Assembly: GCA_041401985.1 (NCBI GenBank)
Contig: JAWKTE010000001.1
Location: 62,001 to 126,000, forward strand
Length of the DNA: 64,000 nt
Direction of reading: 5' to 3'
Source: JACKHA01 sp041401985
GTDB lineage: Bacteria > Planctomycetota > Phycisphaerae > Phycisphaerales > UBA1924
Part shown: positions 17,206 to 25,822 of the stretch, piece by piece
How the letters are laid out: each line of letters starts with the position of its first letter
Position numbering within the stretch: the stretch's first letter is position 1
The notes under the pieces: model-generated
What the model saw: only the letters and a program-made list of their open reading frames with translations
The model's database searches: none
Told to the model about the DNA's origin: nothing
Position numbers and translations under genes: made by a program

Positions 17206-17559
17206 TCACCTTGCCGCCCGCTCGTCCCGCACCAGGTCGCGCACCGCCCGCGCGCCCGTCACCGACAGTTCGCCCCGCTCCACCAGCGACGCGAGCAGTT
17301 CGGCCAGCGGGTCGGGTGCCCGCCCCTCCAGCACGCCGCGGAGGCGCTCGATCACCTTGTCGAGGCGCAGGCGGATCGTCGGGTACGACACGCCGTAGAC
17401 CGTCGCCAGATCCTTCAGCGAGCCCGAGTGCAGCACGAGTTCGCCGATCAGGTCCAGGTCCTCGCGCGGCAGGTCCAGCAGCGGATGTTGGCGACCGGGC
17501 GACGCCGCCTGCTCGTCGCCCTTCGACTCGGCTCGCGATGGAGATCGACTCGGTGGCAC
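17206..17559 (-). CDS. DUF2089-family helix-turn-helix protein
   Basis: 117-aa protein with a GTG start at 17559. The core (LPREDLDLIGELVLHSGSL then KDLATVYGVSYPTIRLRLDK) is the DUF2089 helix-turn-helix, a small sigma-region-4-like DNA-binding domain. A second helical segment (PLAELLASLVERGELSV) follows. Members are putative transcriptional regulators. The N-terminal ~25 residues are polar. The upstream neighbour on the same strand (a glycosyltransferase) starts far away and is probably unrelated. Confidence 0.82.
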   Translation of the reverse strand: MPPSRSPSRAESKGDEQAASPGRQHPLLDLPREDLDLIGELVLHSGSLKDLATVYGVSYPTIRLRLDKVIERLRGVLEGRAPDPLAELLASLVERGELSVTGARAVRDLVRDERAAR

Positions 17560-17637
17560 GCCAGCAGAATACCCTGTGCTTTTGATTTGTCAAGATACAC
17601 TTGATGATTATTCAATCGCTCCACGCCGCGCGCCGGA

Positions 17638-18972
17638 TCACACCCCAACCGCATCCCCCGCTGAAGCCGCCGCGCCGACGCCAGCCGCTCGCCCCACGCT
17701 CGCATCGCCCGCCCCGCCGCTAGGAAGACCCAACACAACCTCCGCCGCCTTCGCCGATCCGTCCTCACCCCGCAGCCGCGCCCCCAACTCCATCGCGCGC
17801 GCCGCGATCGCCGGATCGTCGACGCACGCCCGGATCGCCTGCACCAGCCGTTCCACCGTCAGGCGCCGCCGCCCAAGCGTCCGCCCCACCCCCAGCCGCT
17901 CCACCCGCACGCCGTTGTTGAACTGATCGTGCGACACCGGCGCGACCAGCGTCGCCCGGCCCGCCGCCAGCGCCTGCGCCGTCGAACCGATCCCGCCGTG
18001 CACCACCGAGCACGCCGCCCGCGGCAGAACCGCCGAGAACGGCGCGTACTCCGCCGCGATCACCCCCGAGGGCAACCGCACCGGCACGTTCTCCGACCGC
18101 CCCACCAGCAGCAGCCCACGCCGCCCCAGCAGGCGGCACGCCTCGGCCGCGTGCCGATAGAACTCGCCCGCGACGTGGATCGCCGTCGTGCCCAGCGCGA
18201 ACACGATCGGGCGGTCGCCCCGCGCCTCGCCCTCGTCCAGGAATCGCTCCACCGCCGGCGGGCACGCCCGCATCGGCGCGGCGTCATAGAACGGGAACCC
18301 CGTGATGCGCGCCCCCGCCGGATCGTCCGGCATCGGCGCGCGGAACTCGGGCGACCACAGCCCCAGCGCCACGTCCCCGCCGCGGAACTCGGCCAGCAAC
18401 GCCCGCGGCACCTTCGGGAATCCGCAGCGCAGACGCAACCGGTTGATCGTCCACGACGAGATCGCCCCACCAATCGGCGCGAAAGCACGCCCCATCCGCC
18501 TGGCCGTCCGGGCCGCGCCCTCCCCCGGCTCCATCTGCATCGCCGGAACGGGATCATGCGCGGAGAACCAGATTGACGGCTGAAGCGCGGCGGCCGCGTG
18601 CGGCACGCCGCGCTTCTGGCAGACCCACCGCGTGCCCAGACAGATCGAGTGGTGCAGCACCGCGTCGGGGCGCAGGTCGGTGAGCGCCCGGTCGAACTCC
18701 TCGATCAGCCCGGGCGCGGCCCTGAACAGCCAGCGGAACACGTTCAGCGGCCCCAGCACCGGGTGCATGAGGTTCTTCTCGCGGATGAAGGTGGGCAGGT
18801 CGATGTGCTCGCCGTGCGGACGGAACTCCAGCCCCGCGCCCAGGACGTCGGGTTCAAAGTACGGGTTGGTCATCACGATCGCGTCGTGCCCGAGCGACCG
18901 GATCGCCCGCCCGATGCCCAGAAAGGGATGGACGTCGCCGTGGGAGCCGGCGGTGACGATCAGGATCCGCAT
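17638..18972 (-). CDS. GT1-family (UDP-glycosyltransferase-like) glycosyltransferase
   Basis: 444-aa GT-B enzyme. The N-terminal Rossmann half begins MRILIVTAGSHGDVHPFLGIG, the acceptor-domain signature of sterol and antibiotic glucosyltransferases. The C-terminal donor half has IVFALGTTAIH, LLLVGRSENVPVRLP, the loop YAPFSAVLPRAACSVVHGGIGST with the donor-binding HGG.G.T, and LVAPVSHDQFNNGVRVERLG (the P...DQ..N motif). It probably glycosylates a lipid or small hydrophobic molecule; the substrate cannot be read. The last ~30 residues are Ala/Gly/Ser-rich low complexity. Confidence 0.88.
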   Translation of the reverse strand: MRILIVTAGSHGDVHPFLGIGRAIRSLGHDAIVMTNPYFEPDVLGAGLEFRPHGEHIDLPTFIREKNLMHPVLGPLNVFRWLFRAAPGLIEEFDRALTDLRPDAVLHHSICLGTRWVCQKRGVPHAAAALQPSIWFSAHDPVPAMQMEPGEGAARTARRMGRAFAPIGGAISSWTINRLRLRCGFPKVPRALLAEFRGGDVALGLWSPEFRAPMPDDPAGARITGFPFYDAAPMRACPPAVERFLDEGEARGDRPIVFALGTTAIHVAGEFYRHAAEACRLLGRRGLLLVGRSENVPVRLPSGVIAAEYAPFSAVLPRAACSVVHGGIGSTAQALAAGRATLVAPVSHDQFNNGVRVERLGVGRTLGRRRLTVERLVQAIRACVDDPAIAARAMELGARLRGEDGSAKAAEVVLGLPSGGAGDASVGRAAGVGAAASAGDAVGV

Positions 18973-19007
18973 GGGGCGATGGTATGGGAACCGGCACCCT
19001 GTCGCGG

Positions 19008-19484
19008 CTACGCACCGAGCCGCAATGCCTCGTCGCGGACGCGGTCGTTGTCCCGATATATGCCGAGGCCGACTTCAAGAAACGCGTCGCGATCTGGACC
19101 GCTCACCACGCCGATTGCCAGGAGCGCGTCGTTGATCGGTCCGGGGCGTCCCCACCGCCACGCGGGCGCGCCGAGCAGCCGCCCGTTGCCGAACGCCGCC
19201 GCGCCCTGCCCACCGGCCCCGCCGTCGTAGTTTGTCTCCACGTACACGAGTTCGCCGCCGACCGACGCTTCGCGAAGCACTTCCACGAGCCTCTCCTCCA
19301 GGAACCGAAATCCCTCGATCAACTTCCCGGACTTGAGACCCACAACCTCATCAAGGGATTCGGCGTCCAGCGGCAAAAACGCCCAGCCATCAGCCATCGC
19401 GAACCACGGCCGCCTCGCCAACGCTCCGCCCAGCCGCCGCAACGCGTCCCGACGGGCAACAACTCCGCACAGATCATGGCCCAT
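19008..19484 (-). CDS. Uncharacterised 158-aa protein
   Basis: The start at 19484 (MGHDLCGVVARRDALRRLG) is preferred because a GGGAGAGG site lies about 8 nt upstream; an ATG at 19493 is too close to it. The sequence reads as a compact alpha/beta protein (FAMADGWAFLPLDAESLDEVV, GELVYVETNYDGGAGGQGA, GPINDALLAIGVV). It resembles small immunity or SUKH-like proteins only in general character, and I do not assign a family. It overlaps the preceding gene by 11 bp, suggesting translational coupling. Confidence 0.6.
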   Translation of the reverse strand: MGHDLCGVVARRDALRRLGGALARRPWFAMADGWAFLPLDAESLDEVVGLKSGKLIEGFRFLEERLVEVLREASVGGELVYVETNYDGGAGGQGAAAFGNGRLLGAPAWRWGRPGPINDALLAIGVVSGPDRDAFLEVGLGIYRDNDRVRDEALRLGA

Positions 19485-19845
19485 CGCGTGCATCCTCTCC
19501 CGTCGCGCCCGCTCCCACCGCCCCGGCGTCGCCCTCCGGATCACCGTCGTCGCACGACGCAGGCACCGCCCCTCCCCAGCGTTCACCCGGCCACTTCCAG
19601 AGATCGCCCACGTGAACATCCCGGACTGGTCCGAACGTGGGTTTCTCCGCAATGCCGTTGATCGCGTACAAGACGTTCCACGTCCGCGTGCGAACCGTGA
19701 TCACACCCGTGCAAATGTTGGACGTATCAATCACCTCCACATCACGCCGCACATCCGGCACGAGAAAGACTGAGATGGTTCGGCCCGGGCGATAACGGCG
19801 TCGCCAGTACCAGTTCCGAATGCGGAGTGCCACGGCTCGCAGCAT
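19474..19845 (-). CDS. Uncharacterised 123-aa protein
   Basis: Begins MLRAVALRIRNWYWRRRYRPG, a basic, possibly membrane-proximal N-terminus. A beta-rich stretch follows (ISVFLVPDVRRDVEVIDTS, TVRTRTWNVLYAINGIAEK, VHVGDLWKWPGERWGG), ending in a disordered Gly/Ala/Asp tail. Codon use and residue pattern look coding, unlike the other frames. It overlaps the downstream 158-aa gene by 11 bp, so the pair probably acts together. No known family is recognised. Confidence 0.55.
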   Translation of the reverse strand: MLRAVALRIRNWYWRRRYRPGRTISVFLVPDVRRDVEVIDTSNICTGVITVRTRTWNVLYAINGIAEKPTFGPVRDVHVGDLWKWPGERWGGAVPASCDDGDPEGDAGAVGAGATGEDARDGP

Positions 19846-19934
19846 GGGGATCGCGGTTGAGGTGATCGCTTGTCCGACAGACCCGCTGGGATCCTAGATC
19901 GTTGATCGGCATGAATGTGGGGCGAGCAGGCCGC

Positions 19935-20438
19935 TCAGAAACAGTGCTCCCCCTCCAACCCCGCCGCCTGCCTGATCCACCCCGTCACCACCGCCTCATC
20001 GATCGCATCCCCCTCGTGGATGTGCCAGTACCGCACGCCCGCCTTCTTCGACCCCACCGGCGGCCGCGGCTCCAGCGAGTCCCCGCGGAAGAACGCCACC
20101 TTCACATACCGCGTGATGCAGTGCATCGACAGGAACCAGCCCATCGACTCGTCCGCCGCCCCATAAAACGGCTGGTTCCACCGCACCGCCTTCCGCACCC
20201 CCGGCACCGCCGCGACGATCATCGCGTCCAGCCGCCGCCCCACATCCCGCTTCCACCCCGGCATCGCCTCGATGTAGGCCCGCACAGGCCCATCGCCATC
20301 GCCCTTGGGAATCTGCGGGTTGCCGCCGGAGAGCAGGCGGGGGGTGGGAGCGGCTGCGTCGGAAGCGTCGCGTTTCGATCCCGACGGCCGCTTCACCACC
20401 CTCTTCTTCGCCAACTTCTTCGCGACCTTCTTCGCCAT
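19935..20438 (-). CDS. DUF1801 domain-containing protein
   Basis: 167 aa from the ATG at 20438. A Lys-rich N-terminal tail of ~22 residues (MAKKVAKKLAKKRVVKRPSG) and a linker precede the DUF1801 (YdhG-like) domain. That domain shows VRAYIEAMPGWKRDVGRRLD, AVPGVRKAVRWNQPFYG and RYVKVAFFRGDSLEP. The family is a small alpha/beta fold of unknown biochemical role. The Lys-rich tail could bind nucleic acid (inference). The gene lies just downstream of tmRNA on the same strand. Confidence 0.85.
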   Translation of the reverse strand: MAKKVAKKLAKKRVVKRPSGSKRDASDAAAPTPRLLSGGNPQIPKGDGDGPVRAYIEAMPGWKRDVGRRLDAMIVAAVPGVRKAVRWNQPFYGAADESMGWFLSMHCITRYVKVAFFRGDSLEPRPPVGSKKAGVRYWHIHEGDAIDEAVVTGWIRQAAGLEGEHCF

Positions 20439-20575
20439 CGCGATCGCTCCATGCGCCAGCCCGCCGCCATCGCCCACGCCCGTCCGACCTCCCCACGAGC
20501 ATACCCAACCACAAAAACGACAACAGGGCCCGCGCACCGCGAGCCCCGCCGCCACAATCACAGCCAGTGTCAATG

Positions 20576-20925
20576 GAGCCGGGGGGATTCGAACCCCCGT
20601 GCCAAGCGGTCGGATCGACGCCTCTACGCGTGTATCCGATGGTTTGATCTCGGCCTCGGGTCGCGCATCGGCACGCTCCCCTTCGGCCCAGCACCCGGTG
20701 ACCTCCTCGCCCCGGCGGCAGGGTGCGCCCCGCCGGAGCCAGCCTGAAAATCATCGGCCGACGCACTATCAGACATCGTGCGCCGGACGTCGCGGCCTAA
20801 TCAGGCCGCGAGAGCATAACCGCGGTTGTTGGCAGTTATTGTGTGTGCGTGCTTTTTACGAGGCCAGCACGCCCCTCGACGCGCCACGCCGAACCTACCC
20901 CGCCCGGTCGAAACCATTCGGCCCC
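20576..20925 (-). ncRNA. ssrA: Transfer-messenger RNA (tmRNA, ssrA)
   Basis: On the minus strand the 5' end GGGGCCGAATGGTTTCGAC (from 20925) and the 3' end, a T arm reading GGGGGTTCGAATCCCCCC followed by GGCTCCA (ending 20576), are the hallmark tmRNA termini. They pair as a tRNA-Ala-like acceptor, and CCA is encoded. Length is ~350 nt. The internal reading frame ends at 20801 with ALAA and TGA. If resume begins at GCA (20848), the tag is AHTITANNRGYALAA. The tag's YALAA end is the usual degradation signal read by ClpXP. It is one contiguous gene, not the permuted two-piece form. Confidence 0.93.
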
Positions 20926-20990
20926 AGATGCCAAAGAACAACGATTCTACGCACGTTGGTGCCCAAGTATTCCGGAGGTAGACTGCGACC

Positions 20991-21995
20991 ATGCGACACC
21001 ACACGCCCGCGCTCACTGCGAGCCTCGCGATCCTCCTCACGGCAACCACCTGCTTCGCCCAGCCCGACGCGGAGCGGGCCCCGGCTCCGGACGCACCGCC
21101 CCCGCCGACGCACGAACGGCTGCTCGGTGCGCTCCCGCGCGATGCCGCGAGTTATCTGGTTGCCTCTCTCCCGGAGTTCTTCGCAGCGGGTTCCGCATAC
21201 CTGCTGCTCGACCCGACATCTGCCAATGCGCGGCAGAGCGGCGGTGCCTTCCACCCCGTCACGGCCGCGGCCGTGCACTACGCGGCCAAAGCGGACGCCG
21301 TCGCGTTCGCCATCGCCGGCTCCGAGTTCGAACTCCCGAGCGACCTCGGCGTCGGAAACTTCAACGCCCGCATCATCATCCACACCACCGAGCCGGTCAC
21401 GGCTCCGAGCGAGTGGCTCGACGAAGCCGGGGCCGCGATCGCGTTCGAGTCCGAGATCGTGCGCGACATCGAGGTGCTCGTCTCCGCACCCGCCCCGGCC
21501 GACGCTCCCGGCTGGAACTACGCCGGCCCGCCCTACGCCCTCGAACGGCGCTGCGTCGCACTCGCCGATGCGCACACCATCGTGCTCGCCGAGACCGCCG
21601 AGGACGCCGCCGAGATGGTGCTGGCCTGGAGAACCGAGCGTGCGTTCAACCCCCGCCGCTTCGCCCCGGCGCTCGACCCCACCCTCCTCGATGCGCCCCT
21701 CGTTGTGCTCCGCGATGGGTTGCCCGCCACGCGGTGGACCGAGGCGCCGGGCGACGCCGACGGGACGCTCATGTTCGCCATCACCGATGTCGCCGCGCCG
21801 ACGTACACGCTCCGCTACCACGGCACGGAAGCCCGGGCCATCATCTCCGACGTCATCGGAGGCGCGGCCTTCGACAAGGCCTCCACCGGCGACGATGGCG
21901 TCGTATCGACCGAATGGACGCCAGAGGGCGACGAGGCGCGCGGCTGGCTGCTCTACACGCCCGGTCTCGTCTTCGGCGTCGTCTTCGTGATCTGA
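20991..21995 (+). CDS. Secreted protein of unknown function (334 aa)
   Basis: GGAGG lies upstream of the ATG. The signal peptide is MRHHTPALTASLAILLTATTCFAQ with cleavage likely after AQ. The mature part starts with a Pro-rich linker, then a domain repeating a 'LPRDAASYLVASLPEFF ... AYLLLDP' pattern and later VALADAHTIVLAETAEDAAEM. It recalls the DUF3352/periplasmic 'mean stress' proteins that compute residual quantities, but I cannot assign it firmly. It is divergent from ssrA. Confidence 0.75.
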   Translation: MRHHTPALTASLAILLTATTCFAQPDAERAPAPDAPPPPTHERLLGALPRDAASYLVASLPEFFAAGSAYLLLDPTSANARQSGGAFHPVTAAAVHYAAKADAVAFAIAGSEFELPSDLGVGNFNARIIIHTTEPVTAPSEWLDEAGAAIAFESEIVRDIEVLVSAPAPADAPGWNYAGPPYALERRCVALADAHTIVLAETAEDAAEMVLAWRTERAFNPRRFAPALDPTLLDAPLVVLRDGLPATRWTEAPGDADGTLMFAITDVAAPTYTLRYHGTEARAIISDVIGGAAFDKASTGDDGVVSTEWTPEGDEARGWLLYTPGLVFGVVFVI

Positions 21996-22433
21996 CTCGC
22001 TCCCGAAGGGGTCGCCACGCGTGTTCCATCCACGTTGGCGCAAACCTGCGCGTGCACCCTTGTGCGCGCTTCTCACAGCTGATTCTTCCCCGCCTATTCC
22101 AGCCCCAACCCCACCTCCTCCAAAATCGTCGTTCACCGGCGCGCGCCCAAACCTGCCCGCAGGGGGGAGAGGTAGAGCCCCATGCACGCCCCCGCCCCAA
22201 CCCAATCCCAATCCCCAGGCCCGCCCCGCCTCGAAGCCGCACTCCTCGCGGCCACCACCCCCGCCGCCCGCCACCGCGCGGCCACCGCCCTCCTGCTCGC
22301 CCTGGCCACCCTCCCCCAACTCGATGCCTCGATGCCGCGTGCCTCGATGCCTTCCCCAACATCATCCCCGCACGACCCACACGCACCGCCCGCGCCCGCC
22401 CACACACCCCCGCCACTCAACGAGCCCCGCGAC
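21996..22433. other. Low-complexity intergenic stretch
   Basis: 438 bp, strongly C-rich on the plus strand. An ATG at 22182 preceded by GGGGGAGAGG opens a frame (MHAPAPTQSQSPGPPRLEAA) that runs on antisense through the next gene; its Pro/Ala/Thr composition looks like skewed base use, not a protein. Short repeats of CCTCGATGCC occur near 22325. No convincing gene is seen. Confidence 0.4.
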
Positions 22434-23024
22434 TCAACCCCCGCCGGTCGCCGGGCGACGCCGCAGAATACCTCGCTCCGGCTCCAGCCCCATCCCCTCT
22501 ACGACCTCGAGCACTTCCATCTCGTCCGGATCGACCGCCGACAACGCCAACTCGCCGCGCATCCGCATCCCATTCATGTCTGCCATAAATGGATGGGGTG
22601 GCTCGATGTTCCAGAAAAACGCGGTGTCATAGACCAACCGTTCGTTCTCGACCCGGACGTTGTTGTAGACCGTGGTGGCTTCCTCCTGATCGGGTGCCTC
22701 AAGTCGAATCCGGCCCTGGGACTCCGTGATCACAAGGCCATCTTCATCCGTCTCTTCGTAGTACCACACGCCCACAAACGCCCGGGCCTCGTCCGAAGCT
22801 GCAACAGTGGGGTCATTGCCCTCCCTCGACAACCGCGGCATGGCCTGCATGCGCCGCGCGACGTGCGCCTCGACCTCCGGCGGCAGCCCCGTGCCCGTCT
22901 GCGATCCTGCGCCGCCGGGCGGAACGGGCGGCGCGGAAGCGCGGCCGTCGCACCCCATCGGGCAAACGACCGCAGAGATAGAAAGCACGACGAAGACCAC
23001 AACTCGCCACAGAGTTTGCATCAC
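22434..23024 (-). CDS. Putative lipoprotein of unknown function
   Basis: 196 aa. The N-terminus MMQTLWRVVVFVVLSISAVV leads to PMGC, a weak lipobox. A Pro/Gly linker follows, then a beta-rich domain: ARAFVGVWYYEETDEDGLVI, GRIRLEAPDQEEATTVYNN, ERLVYDTAFFWNIEPPHPF and MRMRGELALSAVDPDEMEV. The 'F.G.W....' opening and strand pattern recall small lipocalin-like or DUF-type lipoproteins that compare a measured value. No family is assigned. Confidence 0.65.
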   Translation of the reverse strand: MMQTLWRVVVFVVLSISAVVCPMGCDGRASAPPVPPGGAGSQTGTGLPPEVEAHVARRMQAMPRLSREGNDPTVAASDEARAFVGVWYYEETDEDGLVITESQGRIRLEAPDQEEATTVYNNVRVENERLVYDTAFFWNIEPPHPFMADMNGMRMRGELALSAVDPDEMEVLEVVEGMGLEPERGILRRRPATGGG

Positions 23025-23534
23025 CCGAGCATACCCGATGCGCGTCGAGAGTCCGACGACATCTTCCCCCCTCCCCCCTCACCCATCAATCGCCACATCC
23101 AACTCCAGCCGCTGCGCCGCCAGGCACTCCCGCGCCGTGCACGCCTGGAACGACACCACCAGCAGCGGCCGCCCCAGCGCAGCCCCCGCCGGTCGCTCCA
23201 GCACCACCGGCAACTCGAACTCGCCCTCGTACACCCGCATCCCCGCCGCGGCCTCCGACGGCCTGAACTCCACGCCCTCCGGATAATCCGCGTACGCCGC
23301 GATCGCCGTGCCGCGCATGCCCCGCCCGCTCGCGTCCGCCTCGACAATCGCAACTCGGAACGGAACCAGCCCCAGCCCCGCGGCCTCCTCCCCCGGATCG
23401 GCCGCGACGATGTGGTACCCCGGCGCGATCCGCACCAGCAGCCGCAACTCCGCCGCCCCGCCCTCAGCCAGCGTCAGCCGCTCGTCGGGCGCGTAGACCT
23501 CGACGGGCGTGAAATCCGCGTGGGTGCCCCATAG

Positions 23535-23562
23535 GAAGCCGCGGGGTCCGACCCGCGGCTTC
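23535..23562. repeat. Perfect palindrome at a frame break in the DUF255 gene
   Basis: GAAGCCGCGG, an 8-nt loop GGTCCGAC, then CCGCGGCTTC. Weaker pairing (GGGTGCCCC...GAGCACCC) extends it outwards. It coincides with the second frame change of the DUF255 gene. Confidence 0.8.
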
Positions 23563-23979
23563 TTGAGCACCCGTCGATCCGCTCGCGCGCTCCATGCTCC
23601 CCGATGCACCAAACCCGAGCCGCCCCTCCGCCAACCCAGGCTCGCGGAGCATCGTCAGCAGCGCCCTCGTCCCGACCACCGACCCCACCGCGTTCTCCGC
23701 CACGCTCGCGCTGATCGCCCGCACCGCGCCCGATCGCCCGATCTACATCCACGGCCTCACGCGTCCGCATCGCCAGTTCCGCCAGCCCCAATGCCATCAG
23801 CGTCGCCCCGGCCGGCATCGCCCCGTCGTACGTCGCCCGAGTCCGCACGAACAGATCCGTTGCCCCCTCGCGCGTGTCGAAAAACCCGCCGGCCCCATCG
23901 CCGAACAGCGCCTCGGCCTGGCCGATCAGCCGGCGTGCCTCGCCCTCGGCCCAGGCGGGATCAACCGGTGACGACGCCG

Positions 23980-24198
23980 CTGATTCATCGACATGGCTGC
24001 CCAGAGCCGCAGCCATGCCACCCGTCGACGCATCCCCGGACTCCGCTCCCCGCCCGGAGGGCGCACGACGGTTGCCAGGGGCTTCAGCCCCTGGTTCGCC
24101 GCTTCCCGATCCCTCGCCCGGAGGGCGCGCGACCGAGGAGCCGTGCGCCCCTGATTCATCGACATGGCTGCCCAGAGCTGCAGCCATGCCACCCGTCG
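23980..24198. repeat. Composite insertion: two 48-bp hairpin repeats flanking a third hairpin
   Basis: Two 48-bp direct repeats (23980-24027 and 24151-24198) differ at one base and start 171 bp apart. Each contains TGGCTGC-CCAGAGC-(C/T)GCAGCCA-type hairpins. Between them lie a perfect palindrome CCAGGGGCT-TC-AGCCCCTGG (24074-24093) and two CGCCCGGAGGGCGC units (near 24051 and 24115). The whole is in frame within the DUF255 gene and encodes Gly/Ser/Ala-rich residues with the sequence GGMAAALGSHVDES twice. Confidence 0.85.
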
Positions 24199-25822
24199 GA
24201 CCCGCGCTGGCACCGGCCAGCGTCACCAGCGCCCGCACCATCGCCGCGTAGTCCTCCAGCAGCGCCGGCGTCTGCACCACGCCGTTCCTGGCCACGCGCA
24301 TCAGCGTCCCATCCGCCCCCCGCATCGACCCCAGCAGCGACCTCGCCACCACGAACGCCGTCGCCAGATCATCACGCCGCGCCGGGTCCACCATCCCGCT
24401 CACCGCCAGCGCCCGCACCATCAGCGCGTTCCACGACAGCACCGCCTTGTCGTCCAGATGCGGCTGCTTCCGCTTCGACCGGGCCGCCAGCAACGCCCGG
24501 TTGATCCGCTCCATCCGGGCCGCGAACTCGCCCCGATCGACGCCCAGCCGATCGGCCATCTCGTCCGGCACGAGGTCCATCCGCAGCACGTGCTTAGCCG
24601 GCTCTTCGGGATGGTGCGGGTCGCGGAAGTTGGGCCCGCGATCCAGCCCGTATGCGCGGATCGCCAGGTCCGCATCGTCAGGAGCCACCGATGCACCGTG
24701 TCCCAGCGCCTCCCGCACCTCCTCCGGCGTCCACAGATAGTTCAGCCCCTCGCGATGATCGACCTCCGCATCCTGGGCCGTGTGGAACGCGATCGCCCGC
24801 CCGCTCCCGTCCCGCCGGGTCATCTCGCGCAGCACATAGCCGATCGTCGTCCGGGCCACATCCCGATAGAACGCGCTGCCATACACCGCCGCCGCCCGCG
24901 CATACACCTCCGCCAGCATCGCGTTGTCGTACAGCATCTTCTCGAAGTGCGGCACGGTCCAGTGCCCGTCCACGCTGTACCGGTGGAACCCGCCGCCCGC
25001 CTGGTCCCGCATCCCCCCCACCGCCATCCGGTCCAGCGTGTGGCGGACCACCTCATCGATCGCGGCCCGCGTCGCGTCGTCGCCCGCCCGGTCGCGAACA
25101 TCCAGCAGCAGATCGAGGTACACCGGTTGCGGGAACTTGGGCGCGCCCCCGAACCCGCCGTGGGTCCTGTCGAACATCCGCAGCAGCGCGCCGACCGCCT
25201 CCTGCACCGTCTCGATACCAAGCGGCGCGGGCTCGGCCCCGCCCGCCAGGTGCCCGCGCACCGCCGACGCCAGCGACTCGGCCTGCTCCATCACCTCGTC
25301 GCGCTGCTCGCCCCAGGCCCGCGCGATGCCGTCGAGCACCTGCGGGAAGGTCGGCATCGAGCCCAGCCCCGGACGCGCCCCAGCCGGGAAGTACGTCCCG
25401 CACCAGAACGGGCGCAGCGAGCCCGGCTCCAGGAACACGCTCATCGGCCACCCGCCGTGACCGGTCATGATCTGGGTCGCCGCCATGTAGATGTCGTCGA
25501 CGTCCGGTCGCTGCTCGCGGTCCACCTTCACGCACACGAACCGCTCGTTCATGATGGCGGCGATGGAGTCGCTCTCGAACGACTCCCGCTCCATCACATG
25601 GCACCAGTAGCACGTCGAATACCCGACCGAGAGGAAGATGGGCACATCCCGCCGGCGTGCCTCGGCGAACGCCTCCTCGCCCCACGGGAACCAGTCCACC
25701 GGGTTGTGGGCGTGCTGGAGCAGGTACGGGCTGGCCTCGCTGGCGAGGCGGTTCGTGTGCGCGGGCATCGAGTCAGGGTAGAGCCGGTCGCGCGAGCGAT
25801 CGGTGGGAGTATTCCCGATACG

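Larger units (their letters stand above)
23079..25768 (-). pseudogene. DUF255 thioredoxin-fold protein (YyaL / SPATA20-like), interrupted
   Basis: The first ~630 codons read as a normal family member: NRLASEASPYLLQHAHNPVDW, the thioredoxin motif STCYWCHVME (CxxC), VKVDREQRPDVDDIYM, GGWPMSVFLEP, then the (alpha/alpha)6 domain with GGGFHRYSVDGHW and HFEKMLYDNAMLAE. A ~220-bp in-frame insertion (23980-24198 and edges) carries a duplicated hairpin. Near 23735 the frame must shift to continue ISASVAENAVGSVVGTRALL, and near 23560-23600 it shifts again into the frame ending at 23079 (a beta domain: PVEVYAPDERLTLAEGGAAEL). A perfect palindrome lies at the second break. The family often has epimerase-like annotation but its function is not established. 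Probably inactive unless the breaks are assembly errors. Confidence 0.7.

Noticed and set aside
22182..23534. 450-codon plus-strand gene
   Set aside because: Most of it is antisense to two minus-strand coding regions; the free 5' part is Pro/Ala low complexity.
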